Shown here: positions 9,652 through 18,951 of the stretch, one piece after another
How the letters are laid out: every line of letters starts with the position of its first letter
How positions within the stretch are numbered: position 1 is the first letter of the stretch
Made by a program: the position numbers and the translations under genes
Notes under the pieces: model-generated
What the model was told of the DNA's origin: nothing
What the model saw: the letters and a program-made list of their open reading frames with translations, nothing else
Databases searched by the model: none
Assembly: GCF_001858325.1 (NCBI RefSeq)
Contig: NZ_MBPP01000045.1
Span: 62,001 to 126,000, forward strand
Source of the DNA: Marinobacter sp. AC-23
GTDB lineage: Bacteria > Pseudomonadota > Gammaproteobacteria > Pseudomonadales > Oleiphilaceae
Direction of reading: 5' to 3'
Length of the DNA stretch: 64,000 nt

Positions 9652-10334
9652 GTTGGCACCCGATAGCTGTAACCAAGGCCACGCACCGTCTCGATTCTGG
9701 GAGGGTCATCGTTGCCCAGTTTTTTACGAAGGTTGCTAATGTGCATATCGAGGGTGCGATCAAAGGCCTCCAAGCGGCGCCCCAGAGCCCACTGCATCAA
9801 ATCTGTCTTACGCACCACGCTGCCGGCATGGGACAGCAGCACTTGCAGAATCTCATATTCAGTGGCCGTCAATTCCAGAGGCTCCTCGAGCTGGTATATG
9901 CGCCGGTGGCCCGGCTCAACGCGCAGATCTCCGTGGTGTCGAGCAGCTTTAACTTCTGTTTTCTGATCCCAGGCAACCCGGCGCAGAATCGCCTGAAGCC
10001 GAGCCACCAGCTCACGGGGGTTACAGGGCTTGGGAATATAATCATCCGCACCCACCTCAAAACCCACGATGCGATCCGTTTCATCACCCCGGGCAGTCAA
10101 CAATACCACCGGCAGATGCGTTGCAGCGCGCAGTTCGCGCAGCACTTCAAGGCCATTGATATCCGGCAGCATAATGTCCAGCACAACAATATCGCAGTGT
10201 TGCCCAAGTGCCAGCGCCAGACCGTCCTTGCCATTAGCGGCCTCACGCACGGTAAACCCCTGACCACTTAAATAGCGGGCCAGTAATTCACGGAGCTCGT
10301 CGTCATCTTCTACCAGCAAGACTCTGTTCTGCAT
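9648..10334 (-). CDS. OmpR-family response regulator, CpxR-like
   Basis: 228 residues. The receiver domain has the acidic pocket (ED at 9-10), phospho-acceptor Asp53 in VVLDIMLPD, Thr80 and Lys102 (IPKP). The C-terminal winged helix ends with the classic TVRGLGYSYRVPT. It overlaps the downstream kinase gene by four bases. Divergent from the Spy/CpxP-like gene about 216 bp away, the arrangement seen for cpxRA-cpxP in other gammaproteobacteria. I could not find a convincing pair of CpxR half-sites in the intergenic region, so the Cpx assignment rests on gene context and sequence style. Confidence 0.9.
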   Translation of the reverse strand: MQNRVLLVEDDDELRELLARYLSGQGFTVREAANGKDGLALALGQHCDIVVLDIMLPDINGLEVLRELRAATHLPVVLLTARGDETDRIVGFEVGADDYIPKPCNPRELVARLQAILRRVAWDQKTEVKAARHHGDLRVEPGHRRIYQLEEPLELTATEYEILQVLLSHAGSVVRKTDLMQWALGRRLEAFDRTLDMHISNLRKKLGNDDPPRIETVRGLGYSYRVPT

Positions 10335-10550
10335 CGCTTGTCTCTACCAAGTTTGCTTGATCAATATGCACCAATTGTGCTGTCCAAAGTCTAACACGGG
10401 CCCCGGAACCTGCCGGCGCCAGCCCAGACTCCTTTGCAGAACCTTTACATGCCATTGACGCTCGCTTACCAGTCTCCACAGTACTATAGGGGTGAATCAT
10501 GCTTCTGCCGCAACCGGCCAAGCAGCTACTTCATTGTGAGAGGAACTATC
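10335..10550. promoter_or_regulatory. Divergent promoter region between CpxR-like and Spy-like genes
   Basis: 216 bp without coding evidence between two divergent starts. It must carry promoters for both sides. A TTTAC at 10444-10448 and a TTAC near 10467 loosely resemble CpxR half-sites on the minus strand, but their spacing does not fit the usual five-base gap, so no operator is called. Confidence 0.4.
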
Positions 10551-10901
10551 ATGAGCCAACGTAAACGATCCATCATTACTGCCAGCCTTCTGGCGACCAC
10601 CCTGCTTGCAGCCAGCCCGGCTTTACTTGCCGGCAACCATTCGAGTCATCATGGTGACAACCAGCATGATATGACAGAAATGTGCGACAACATGCGTGAA
10701 GGTAAAGGGCATTTCAACAAAGCAGATCGGCAAGAGAAAATGGCCGAACAGCGTGAAGCCATGGCCAACCGCTTGAAGCTGAGCGATGAGCAGCGGGAAA
10801 TCTGGAGCGAGATGCACGAAGAAAAGCGCCAACAACACGAAAAACGCATGGGGAAGTGGCAGAAAAAGATGGATGAACGCTGTGCACAATCACAAAAGTG
10901 A
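10551..10901 (+). CDS. Spy/CpxP-family periplasmic protein
   Basis: 116 residues from the ATG that follows GAGAGGAACTATC; an upstream in-frame extension is rejected because the chosen start begins a clear signal peptide (basic MSQRKR, hydrophobic core, cut near ALLAG). The mature part is His-rich at its start, then helical and charged with the LTxxQ-like element LKLSDEQREIW (about 75-85), a mark of the Spy/CpxP chaperone or sensor-inhibitor family. Expected in the periplasm. Divergent from the CpxR-like regulator, which probably controls it. Confidence 0.82.
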   Translation: MSQRKRSIITASLLATTLLAASPALLAGNHSSHHGDNQHDMTEMCDNMREGKGHFNKADRQEKMAEQREAMANRLKLSDEQREIWSEMHEEKRQQHEKRMGKWQKKMDERCAQSQK

Positions 10902-10958
10902 TCACAAGACGGGTTTTGACGTAAGGTAACGGGAGCGATAAAGGAGTCCGCCCCGGCC

Positions 10959-12128
10959 ATGTCAAAACCCGCAGTATCAAACATAACACTTGAGGCCTGC
11001 CACTCCCTTTCCGATATACCGCGGAAGACTTGGGAGCAATTGGCAGGCACCGACAACCCTTTTTTGCGATACGATTTTTTCGAAGCCCTGGAAACCTCCG
11101 GCTGTACCAGCGCAGAAACCGGCTGGAAACCGTGCCATCTTATATTCCGCCTCAAAGGTGAGATTGCAGGGGTCGCACCCGCCTACCTCAAATCCCACTC
11201 CATGGGCGAGTATGTGTTTGACTGGGCATGGGCAGACGCCTACCGCCGGTACGGCATGGAATACTACCCCAAGCTCCTGATAGCTGTACCTTTTACACCG
11301 TCTCAGGGGGCAAGATTACTGCTCGCCCCGCAGCTGCGCGCGGAGCTCGACAGCCAGGTGATTCACGGCCTTCTGGACACACTCATCGGCCGTCTGGGCG
11401 CTCACTCCTGGCACCTTCTGTTTCCCGATGCGCAAGATCAACAATTGCTTCACCAAGAAGACCAACTGCACCGCATTGGCTGCCAGTTCCACTGGCATAA
11501 TCGCAATTACGGGTGCTTCGAGGACTTTTTAGGTGAACTCACTTCACGCAAGCGTAAGTCCATACGCAAGGAGCGCCGGCAGGTAGCCGAACAAGATATT
11601 ACCTTCACTCGGTTTCATGGTTCCGACATTCCCGATCAGGTTCTGGCGGCATTTTACGTGTTCTATCAAGCCACCTATCTGAAACGCGGGCAACGGCCTT
11701 ATCTCACCCAGCAATTCTTTGAAAAGATGCGAGAGGCTATGCCCGAGCATTTGCATGTAATCATGGCGGTAAAGGATGGCGCGATGATCGCAGGCGCCCT
11801 GTTTCTTAGTGGGCGAGATACACTCTATGGCCGCTATTGGGGCTGCCTTGAGGAATACAGCCACTTGCACTTCGAAACCTGTTACTACAAGGGCATTGAA
11901 CTGGCCATTGAGCTGGGCCTTCAAACATTTGATGCAGGGGCGCAAGGGGAGCACAAACTGGTGCGAGGTTTTGAGCCGATGCTCACGCATTCGTGGCACG
12001 GCATTGCTCACCCGGGCTTTCATGAAGCCATTGAAGCATTCACACGAGAGGAGGCGGAACAGGTTATGGGTTACTACGAAGATGCCAAAACGGTGCTGCC
12101 GTTCCGGCAAAACAACGGAGCCGAATAA
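10959..12128 (+). CDS. FemAB-like GNAT-superfamily N-acetyltransferase (PF04339 type)
   Basis: 389 residues. The family of long, FemAB-like proteins (formerly DUF482) is recognised by the N-terminal NPFLRYDFFEALETSG (about residues 30-45), the basic SRKRKSIRKERRQV (about 195-208), and the C-terminal FDAGAQGEHKLVRGF. Substrate unknown. A cytoplasmic protein with no membrane segment. AAGGAG lies about 12 bp before the ATG. The gene stands alone between the Spy-like gene and the convergent dodecin. Confidence 0.8.
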   Translation: MSKPAVSNITLEACHSLSDIPRKTWEQLAGTDNPFLRYDFFEALETSGCTSAETGWKPCHLIFRLKGEIAGVAPAYLKSHSMGEYVFDWAWADAYRRYGMEYYPKLLIAVPFTPSQGARLLLAPQLRAELDSQVIHGLLDTLIGRLGAHSWHLLFPDAQDQQLLHQEDQLHRIGCQFHWHNRNYGCFEDFLGELTSRKRKSIRKERRQVAEQDITFTRFHGSDIPDQVLAAFYVFYQATYLKRGQRPYLTQQFFEKMREAMPEHLHVIMAVKDGAMIAGALFLSGRDTLYGRYWGCLEEYSHLHFETCYYKGIELAIELGLQTFDAGAQGEHKLVRGFEPMLTHSWHGIAHPGFHEAIEAFTREEAEQVMGYYEDAKTVLPFRQNNGAE

Positions 12129-12164
12129 GCCACCCATCGGGCGCCACACGGCTCCGCATTCATA

Positions 12165-12380
12165 TCAGCTTTCTTTAACCCGGAAACCTATCTTCAGCGA
12201 CACTTGGTAATGGCCAACCTTGCCATCAACAATGTGTCCACGGGTTTCCGTCACTTCAAACCACTCCATATTGCGGATGCTCTTCGCCGATTCTGCCAGG
12301 GCATTTTCAATTGCACCCTCAATGCTTTTTTCTGACGAACCAACAATTTCGACTTTCTTGTACACATGATTATCGGACAT
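12165..12380 (-). CDS. Dodecin, flavin-binding protein
   Basis: 71 residues, the usual dodecin size. MSDNHVYKKVEIVGSSEKS and NMEWFEVTETRGHI are family signatures; Trp40 is the residue that stacks on the flavin isoalloxazine rings, and the QVSLKIGFRV strand closes the fold. Dodecins form hollow dodecamers that store or buffer riboflavin/FMN. AAGGAGCATCGGT precedes the ATG. Single gene. Confidence 0.93.
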   Translation of the reverse strand: MSDNHVYKKVEIVGSSEKSIEGAIENALAESAKSIRNMEWFEVTETRGHIVDGKVGHYQVSLKIGFRVKES

Positions 12381-12484
12381 ACCGATGCTCCTTGTACTCA
12401 GTGGCTTTCAAAAAAAGCCTATAAGACAAGTCGCCTTCCGGCAAATCAAAATCTCGTAACACCAAGCAAACTATTTTTTATTAC

Positions 12485-12796
12485 CTAAACCATATACCGA
12501 ACAAGAGCAGCCGAAAGGATGCCAGCCGCAATCGCTGGCAGTGGCTTCTTGAGAATGAGCATGGCAACGGCGGTAACCGAGAGAGCTGCAAGCGCGCCGG
12601 CATCACCGGCAAACGCCATGGGTACAATGATGGCAATGAGAACGGAGCTGGCCATGGTGTTGATAAAGCTCTCAACGCGAGGACTTATCCGCACATAGGA
12701 CATGATAAATACGCCCCCGAACCGGGTTGCCAACGTAACCAATGTCATGATCAAGATCAGTGCCAGAACACCGGCAGTGGTGGTTTCAATGGTCAT
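12485..12796 (-). CDS. azlD: Branched-chain amino acid exporter small subunit, AzlD family
   Basis: 103 residues with four predicted helices. TLATRFGGVFIMS near residue 20-32 is the AzlD signature. It pairs with the upstream AzlC subunit, whose stop overlaps its start by four bases. Together they form an inner-membrane exporter of branched-chain amino acids (as in BrnFE/AzlCD). The same region also holds leucine dehydrogenase and an amino-acid symporter, but they are separate units. Confidence 0.88.
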   Translation of the reverse strand: MTIETTTAGVLALILIMTLVTLATRFGGVFIMSYVRISPRVESFINTMASSVLIAIIVPMAFAGDAGALAALSVTAVAMLILKKPLPAIAAGILSAALVRYMV

Positions 12797-13526
12797 GCCG
12801 GCTCCTCCTCACCCTCGTCAACCGGCTTCTTTTCAAGCCAAAAGAGGCCGACTAAACCGCCGGCAAGTGCCCCTGCAACCACATGCGTGTTAGCCGGCAG
12901 CCACTTCCATGCTGCCAGTGAGGCGGCAGCAGCAAGTACCCAGGCAACCAGCACACGCGGCTCTTCTTCCCGCCCAACGCCATCGCCAACAAAAAACAGC
13001 CCAATACCATATCCATCCCAAGGCTTTTCGGGTCCTGCAAAAGCCCACCGAAATACACCCCCAGCCAGGTGCCAACAATCCAGGCCAGCCAAAGCACCAA
13101 CCCGCCGCCCAGAATCACCTCAAGGTTTCGCCTGCCGCTTTGGTATTCCTGGGCTGACACGGCCCAGTTGGCATCCGTAAGAAGCAGCATAAGGCCGTAA
13201 CGCTTAGCGGGAGAAACATCCTTCAGCATGGGATAAAGCGAAGCGCCCATCAGAAGGTGTCGGGAATTAATGGCAAAAACCACGACCATAACGGGGATAA
13301 CCGAGACTTCTGCCCCCCACATATCAATCGCGGCAAACTGCGAGGCACCGGCAAAGACCAGGGTACTCATCAGCAGAGATTCCAGAGGACCTAGCCCCTT
13401 CTGCACAGCTGCGAGACCGAACGCGGCGCCAAATGCCACCACGAACAGGGAAATAGGAAACATCCGGATAAGTTCTGAGCGAACCTTCCCAGGCTGGAAC
13501 TGGTATGAATGTGCGGTGTTTATCAT
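12793..13526 (-). CDS. azlC: Branched-chain amino acid exporter large subunit, AzlC family, frameshifted
   Basis: 244 residues after repair. The family stretch FVVAFGAAFGLAAVQKGLGPLES cannot be mistaken (about 28-50), followed by FAGASQFAAID and NSRHLLMGASLYP. After LLAMALGGK the frame is lost at about 12968 (AAA read as AA); the last 76 residues (EEPRVLVAWVLAAA...) run in the next frame and end with a four-base overlap of azlD. About seven membrane helices. Co-transcribed with azlD. Confidence 0.88.
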
Positions 13527-13594
13527 CTACGCAAGCTAAGGAAGTTTAGCGGAAACGCGTATTAGTACTTTCCGAAGCACTGGATCTCGACAGC

Positions 13595-14672
13595 CTATGT
13601 CTCGGGGGTCTCGGGGGCCATGTCCGAGCCATCCATCAGCCGCGCCCGAACACGAGGCAGGTGTTCCGGATAGTGATTCTGAACAAAGGTTACCAGGCCC
13701 TCCCGCACAGCACACCGAAGCTCCCAGGCCTTACTGGAATCCGGGGCGCCCATGAGGAACCGTATTTGCAAAGCCCGTTCATTGGAATCAGTGACCTGCA
13801 CTGTCTCTGTCCTGCCGTCCCATTGAGGGGCCTGCCGGAGCAGGCGCGCAAATTCCTCACGCAACGGATCAACCGGTACGGCGTAGTCCAACCACAGAAA
13901 AACAGTACCCATCATATCCGTGGTATTCCGCGACCAGTTCTGAAATGGGTTCTCGATAAACCACTGCAACGGCACGATCAGCCTGCGCAGATCCCATACC
14001 CGCAACACCACGTAAGTGGCGGTCACTTCCTCTACCCAGCACCACTCCCCCTGAACATGAAGTACATCGTCGATGCGGAACGGCTGAGTCAGCGCGATCT
14101 GCATGCCCGCCAGCAGGTTGCCCAGCACCGGGCGGGCCGCAAAGCCCAGAACGATGCCACCGATGCCCGCGGAGGCCAACAAACTGCCACCAACGTGGCG
14201 TACGCCCTCAAAGGTCATCAGGCTGCCCCCAGCCCTATAATCACAATCAGGATATTGAGCCCGCGAACAAGAAACCGGGTCTGGGTTTCGACTTTACGAG
14301 CACGTTTCCACTGGCCCTCCAGCACTGGGTTGAGCGTCACAATCACCTCACCGATGGCCGAGGTGCAACACACCGCGGCCCAGGTCAGCGACAGGATCAA
14401 CAGTAACGTGGCGAGATGCTGCAGTTCTGCCAGTATGGGCAAACCTTCGGGCGCGGTTTCCAAAACCCCGTTCAGCACAAGCAAACACACGAAAACGCCC
14501 AGGGCGCGAGCCGCGGCATCGAGAAAAATACGGGGAACCGCCTTGGAGCGAGTAAACCGCCGTATCAACGCCAACCCAATGCGGTAGCTGCGTAAGTTGC
14601 TACTAACGCCAATAGCGCCGACGCCCCCGGCAAAAGCCATGCGGTGAGGCCTGCCTTGATAGACTCCAACAT
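13595..14672 (-). CDS. MscS-family mechanosensitive channel, two frameshifts
   Basis: 359 residues after repair of two one-base losses. The ATG at 14672 opens MLESIKAGLTAWLLPGASAL; this frame is lost at about 14567 (TTT read as TT). The middle part (RRFTRSKAVPRIF...GLGAA) continues in a second frame until about 14221, where one C is missing. The third part holds the pore and beta domain: ASAGIGGIVLGFAARPVLGN, FRIDDVLHVQG, and RLIVPLQWFIENPFQNWSR. These are hallmarks of MscS-like channels that release solutes on osmotic downshock. The C-terminal tail is soluble. The start was chosen because it restores the N-terminal helix. Confidence 0.85.
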
Positions 14673-15086
14673 CCTGTACTCCCGGGGAAATTACTCTGAA
14701 GCCCTCAAATTAGCCCATGTCCACGGGTGATGGCAAAAGTGAATTGATCCCGGCTTTTAAAATAGCCAGAGTCTTACAGTCATCTCATCTACAATTGACC
14801 TCTTCGCTAAGAGCGATTAGTTTATATTCCGCCCGGCCCCACAAGGGCTATCCCCTTTGGGAGATCCGGGCACCTGAAATCAAAATGCCGGCCACAAGCC
14901 GGATGACAAAAACAACACCGCCACTGCCGCCGAGATCCGGCCAAGTGGAAAGGATTTCAAAATGCTTATATCAGCACGTCTCCGGGGCGTCTTGTGCAGC
15001 GCACAACTGATCCCGCCGGTTAAGATAAACACCTTTCATTTCCGCCGGAAAACCTCCGTGTGGCCTAAGGAAGAGAGGTGATCCCC
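14673..15086. other. Non-coding stretch between mscS-like and leucine dehydrogenase genes
   Basis: About 410 bp between two divergent genes. No convincing gene is seen; a 97-codon open frame at 14717-15010 lacks a ribosome binding site and has an unnatural Pro/Ser/Lys-rich composition. An imperfect hairpin lies at 14831-14871 (GCCCGG paired with CCGGGC outside, CCC..AAGGG with CCCCTTTGGG inside). Promoters for both flanking genes must lie here. No riboswitch class is recognised. Confidence 0.5.
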
Positions 15087-16187
15087 ATGTCTGTATTCAG
15101 CCATCCCGAGTTTGATAACCACGAACATCTGTCTTTTTTCTGCGACCCGGAAACCGGGCTCAAGGCCATTGTAGCTGTCCACAACACCTCCCGCGGGCCG
15201 GCACTAGGCGGATGCAGGATGTTCCCCTATGCCAGCGATGAAGAAGCCTTACGAGATGTGCTGCGCCTGTCGCGGGGCATGACCTACAAATCTGCGCTCG
15301 CCAATCTTGACCTGGGCGGTGGCAAATCGGTCATCATCGGCGATCCGCGCAAGCAGAAAAGCGAAGCATTGCTGGAAGCCATGGGCAAGCACCTGGAAGG
15401 CCTTGGTGGCCAGTACATTGCCGCCGAAGATTCCGGCACCAGCGTGCCAGACCTGAAAGTAATGGGCCGGCATACGAAATACGTTGCCGGCATTGTCGAG
15501 CGCACCGCTTTTGATGGTCAACCCAGCAATGGTGATCCCTCCCCGGCCACAGCCTATGGCACATTCGTTGGTCTAGGGGCGGCAGTAAAGCACAAGCTTG
15601 GCCGCGAGGATCTGACCGGTTTGAAGGTTGCTATCCAAGGCGTGGGTAACGTGGGTTACCGCTTGGCTCGGCATTTAAAAGACGCTGGCGCTGAACTTTG
15701 GGTGTACGACATTCACCAGGAAAACATGCAACGCGCAGTGGATGAGCTCGGCGCCAATGCAGCATCTGCCAACGACATACTGTTCCTGCCGGTAGATGTG
15801 GTCGCACCCTGCGCCATGGGTGCCGTGCTTAACGACGACAGTATTCCCCGCCTGCAAGCTACGATTGTTGCGGGAGCAGCAAACAACCTCTTGCAGCGCC
15901 CAGATCACGACCAGGCATTGAAAGACCGAGGCATCCTCTATGCTCCGGACTTCGCAATTAATGCTGGCGGCATTATCGATGTGTTCTATGAGCGTACCGG
16001 GGCTTCACCGGAAAAAGTTCGAGCCCATGTGGAAGGCATTGGCCAAACGCTTTCGGAGATCTTTGTGCGCTCCGATAGCAGCGGCATTCCAACTGGCGCA
16101 GTTGCCAATACGCTCGCCGAAGAGCGCTTCCGGACGCGCGCAAGCGCAGCCGGAACATCACACGAACAGCTTGTTGGCGCAGAGTAA
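15087..16187 (+). CDS. Leucine (Glu/Leu/Phe/Val family) dehydrogenase
   Basis: 366 residues from the ATG that follows AGAGGTGATCCCC; a GTG nine bases upstream overlaps that ribosome binding site. The enzyme deaminates branched-chain amino acids to 2-oxo acids with NAD+. The catalytic core shows [21 protein letters not shown] with Lys68 and Lys80, and the NAD-binding loop [13 protein letters not shown] is at about 183-195. [15 protein letters not shown] near the C-terminus fits leucine/valine dehydrogenases rather than glutamate dehydrogenases. Followed 85 bp later by an amino-acid symporter, so uptake and oxidation may be linked. Confidence 0.9.
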   Translation: MSVFSHPEFDNHEHLSFFCDPETGLKAIVAVHNTSRGPALGGCRMFPYASDEEALRDVLRLSRGMTYKSALANLDLGGGKSVIIGDPRKQKSEALLEAMGKHLEGLGGQYIAAEDSGTSVPDLKVMGRHTKYVAGIVERTAFDGQPSNGDPSPATAYGTFVGLGAAVKHKLGREDLTGLKVAIQGVGNVGYRLARHLKDAGAELWVYDIHQENMQRAVDELGANAASANDILFLPVDVVAPCAMGAVLNDDSIPRLQATIVAGAANNLLQRPDHDQALKDRGILYAPDFAINAGGIIDVFYERTGASPEKVRAHVEGIGQTLSEIFVRSDSSGIPTGAVANTLAEERFRTRASAAGTSHEQLVGAE

Positions 16188-16272
16188 TTAACGGGTTTCG
16201 CGTTAAGGGGCCATAACTAAAGCACGGCCTCTGCTCTTCCAAACAACAACAAATATCTGGCAGGAGACAATC

Positions 16273-17681
16273 ATGTCTGAATCACACGCACCTACTTCAG
16301 GGGCAACCGAAGGCTCGAACGCCAAACGAGGCTCTGGTCCTCGCGCCTTGTTTTTATTCTTGCAGCCACGGGTTCGGCCGTTGGCCTGGGTAACATTTGG
16401 AAATTCCCCTACATCACCGGTGAAAACGGCGGTGGTGCCTTTGTACTGGTTTATCTGCTGTGTATCGCCGCGATAGGCCTACCTATCATGATGGCCGAGG
16501 TACTTATTGGCCGCCGTGGTGGTCATAGCCCGGTGAACAGCCTCAGGCAGATTGCCAAGCAAGATAGGCTGAAACCCGCCTGGCGTGCGGTCGGCGCGGT
16601 CGGGGTGCTTGCGGGCTTTTTGATTCTTTCGTTCTATTCTGTCATCGGCGGCTGGGCGGTCTCTTATGTAGGCAAATCCGCCACCGGGCAGCTTGCAGGC
16701 CAATCTGCGGATGCCATTGGCGCGATTTTCTCTGACTTACTGGCAGATCCCGCCACGTTGCTGATGTGGCACACCCTGTTTATGGCGCTGGTGATGTTTG
16801 TGGTGGCCAAAGGTGTTCGTGCCGGGCTTGAGCGGGCTGTCAGCATTCTCATGCCAGCCTTGTTCCTTCTGCTGCTGACGGTTGTAGGCTACGCCATGAC
16901 CACCGGCGAGTTCGGCCGGGCTGTGACCTTTCTGTTTCAACCAGACTTCTCCAAGCTCACCACCGCTGGCGTATTAGTAGCGCTAGGCCACGCGTTTTTC
17001 ACACTGAGCCTCGGCATGGCTGTGATGATGGCTTACGGCTCCTACCTGCCAAAGAATATTTCCATCGCCAAAACCTCCATTGCGGTGTGCGTCATAGATA
17101 CCGGCGTGGCACTGCTAGCTGGCCTGGCCATTTTCCCGATTGTGTTCGCCAACGGCCTTGAGCCTGGCGCCGGCCCCGGCCTGATCTTTCAGACCCTGCC
17201 GCTGGCGTTTGGGCAGATGCCTATGGGCAGCGTGTTCGGAACCCTGTTCTTTGTACTGCTGATCTTTGCCGCATGGACATCAGGCATTTCCCTGCTGGAG
17301 CCCATCGTGGAGTGGCTGGAAGAGCAAAAAGGCATGAACCGCACCACCAGTACGCTGGGCGCGGGTTTCGTTTGCTGGGCTCTGGGTATTGCATCGATCC
17401 TTTCCCTGAACCTGTGGTCGGACTTTGCACCACTGGGATGGATAGGCATGCTTGAAGGTAAAACCATTTTTGATCTGCTAGACTTCTTTACCGCGAATAT
17501 CCTGTTGCCTCTGGGCGGTCTGCTGGTCGCGATATTTGCTGGCTGGATCATGTCACGCAAGGCCATGGAGGAAGAGCTGGCGCTCTCAAAGCCCATGTTC
17601 CGCCTCTGGTACGTTACCGTGCGCTTCATCACGCCTGTGGCTGTGGGAACGGTGTTTATTTACAACCTTATCGGGGCGTGA
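16273..17681 (+). CDS. Neurotransmitter:sodium symporter (LeuT/SNF family), frameshifted
   Basis: 469 residues after repair. The ATG follows CAGGAGACAATC. The first frame ends soon; one G is missing at about 16330 (GGG read as GG). The joined product reads LWSSRLVFILAATGSAVGLGNIWKFPYITGENGGGAF, the highly conserved helix 1 with the Na+-binding AVGLGNIWKFPY. Later helices include LGHAFFTLSLGMAVMMAYGSY, also typical of bacterial SNF transporters. Twelve or so helices. Probable Na+-driven amino-acid uptake; neighbour leucine dehydrogenase suggests branched-chain or aromatic substrates, which is inference. Confidence 0.88.
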
Positions 17682-17701
17682 GCCGCGCCAGATAACCAGC
17701 A

Positions 17702-17728
17702 AGCCTATAACTGATCGAGGGAGGCTCT
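17702..17728. repeat. Left copy of 27-bp direct repeat framing the exchanger gene
   Basis: Bases 17702-17728 are identical to 18925-18951. The right copy is the 3' end of the sirtuin gene including its stop codon, so the left copy is a displaced piece of that gene end. The left copy runs directly into a 15-base inverted partial copy, making a perfect 30-bp palindrome at 17714-17743. Confidence 0.85.
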
Positions 17729-17743
17729 AGAGCCTCCCTCGAT
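17714..17743. terminator. Perfect 30-bp palindrome downstream of the symporter gene
   Basis: Self-complementary over its entire length, giving a hairpin with a 13-bp stem and TAGA loop. It sits 32 bp after the symporter stop. It lacks a T-run on either strand, so it is a poor intrinsic terminator by sequence, but its position fits a 3' stabilising or terminating hairpin. It was apparently generated from two inverted pieces of the sirtuin gene end. Confidence 0.55.
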
Positions 17744-17826
17744 AAACGCCTTGAGAAATAAATCCGCCCCGATTTTCCGCTAGTGTATCCTCTGCTAAGA
17801 CTCACCTGCCAAGGAGCTCGCGTAAC

Positions 17827-18878
17827 GTGTTAATCCCACCAACGGAAAGCTGGACTCTACTGCAGGGTGGCCTGGTTTTTTTGGTGTGTGCCGTCATAAT
17901 CGCGATTGCTGGAACGCGCATCACCCGGATTGTCGACCAGTTGGCTGACCGTACTGGAATTGGCGAGGCGGCCGCAGGTGCCGTGCTGCTGGGCGCGTCA
18001 ACTTCCTTGGGCGGCTCAGTTCTCTCGGTCACCGCAGCATGGCATGGCAATGTCGATCTGGCGGTCAGCAACGCGCTGGGGGGTATCGCCGTGCAGACAT
18101 TTTTCCTGGCGGTTGCGACATGGTCTATCGTCGGGCCAACCTGGAACATGCTGCGGCGTCGGCTCCAAACATGATGCAGAACGGATTACTAATCTGTCTA
18201 CTGGCATTGATCCTGTTCGCGCCATATCTGCCAGACGTTACCGTCAGCGGGGTTCACCCGGTAACGCCGGTATTGTTTGCTGTTTATCTCTACGGCATTT
18301 ACCTGGTGCGTGCGGCATCAACATCGCCGATGTGGTTGCCATCCGTCACTCGGGAAACCCGTGAAGACAAACCCGATGACGTGACTGCTATGCCTCCGCT
18401 GTCTCGCCTTTGGGTCGAGTTTCTGGTGTTGATGGCTATTCTGGGTATCGCAGGCTGGGCACTGGAGCCCGCGGCCACCGTGATTGCCACCAAAACGAAT
18501 CTGACGCAGACAGTCGTTGGTGTGCTGCTCACGGCCGTTAGCACCTCAATTCCCGAACTGGTGACGTCGGTTGCTGCGGTTCGTCGTGGGGCGCTCACTT
18601 TGGCGGTGGGCGGGATCATTGGCGGTAATGCATTTGACACTTTGTTCACCGCCGCATCGGATATTGCCTACCGGGACGGGTCGATCTACCACGCAATGCC
18701 CGAGGACTCGAAATTCTTGGCGGTTCTCACAATACTGATGTCAGGCGTGCTGATGATGGGACTGATTCGTCGAGAACGTCATGGAATTTGGAAAATCGGC
18801 ATGGAGAGCGCGGTCATTATGGTGCTGTACGTTTTCGGAGCCGTGTTGCTGGTTGTCGGTATCCAGGCTTCAAGCTAG
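17827..18878 (+). CDS. Sodium/calcium exchanger family (CaCA) membrane protein, frameshifted
   Basis: 350 residues after repair, with about ten helices. GTG start preceded by AAGGAG at a distance of 11 bp. Two Na_Ca_ex repeats are visible: repeat 1 with LLGASTSLGGSVLSVTAA and AVSNALGGIAVQT, repeat 2 with TAVSTSIPELVTSVAAV and GGIIGGNAFDTLF. Frame is lost at about 18117 after FFLAVA (one G missing) and continues with DMVYRRANLEHA. Repeat 1 lacks the usual P-E pair while repeat 2 keeps it, so ion selectivity may differ from classical exchangers. The gene is framed by a 27-bp direct repeat, suggesting insertion. Confidence 0.82.
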
Positions 18879-18924
18879 TGGAACCGCCTGAGCTATCCAG
18901 AAAGCTCCTTCACTTGGTGGCGCC

Positions 18925-18951
18925 AGCCTATAACTGATCGAGGGAGGCTCT
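18925..18951. repeat. Right copy of 27-bp direct repeat (end of sirtuin gene)
   Basis: Identical to 17702-17728. Here the repeat includes the last eight codons and the stop of the sirtuin gene on the minus strand plus three bases beyond. Confidence 0.85.

Noticed and set aside
10440-10475. Possible CpxR boxes upstream of the Spy-like gene
   Set aside because: Half-sites are imperfect and spacing is wrong for the known operator.
13661-14587. A 308-codon plus-strand open frame
   Set aside because: Shadow of the MscS-like gene on the opposite strand; no ribosome binding site and no protein-like composition.
14218-14640. A separate 140-residue membrane protein ahead of the MscS pore domain
   Set aside because: It is the middle piece of one MscS-like gene interrupted by two single-base losses.
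14717-15010. A 97-codon open frame in the mscS-leucine dehydrogenase gap
   Set aside because: No ribosome binding site, unnatural composition, no recognisable family.
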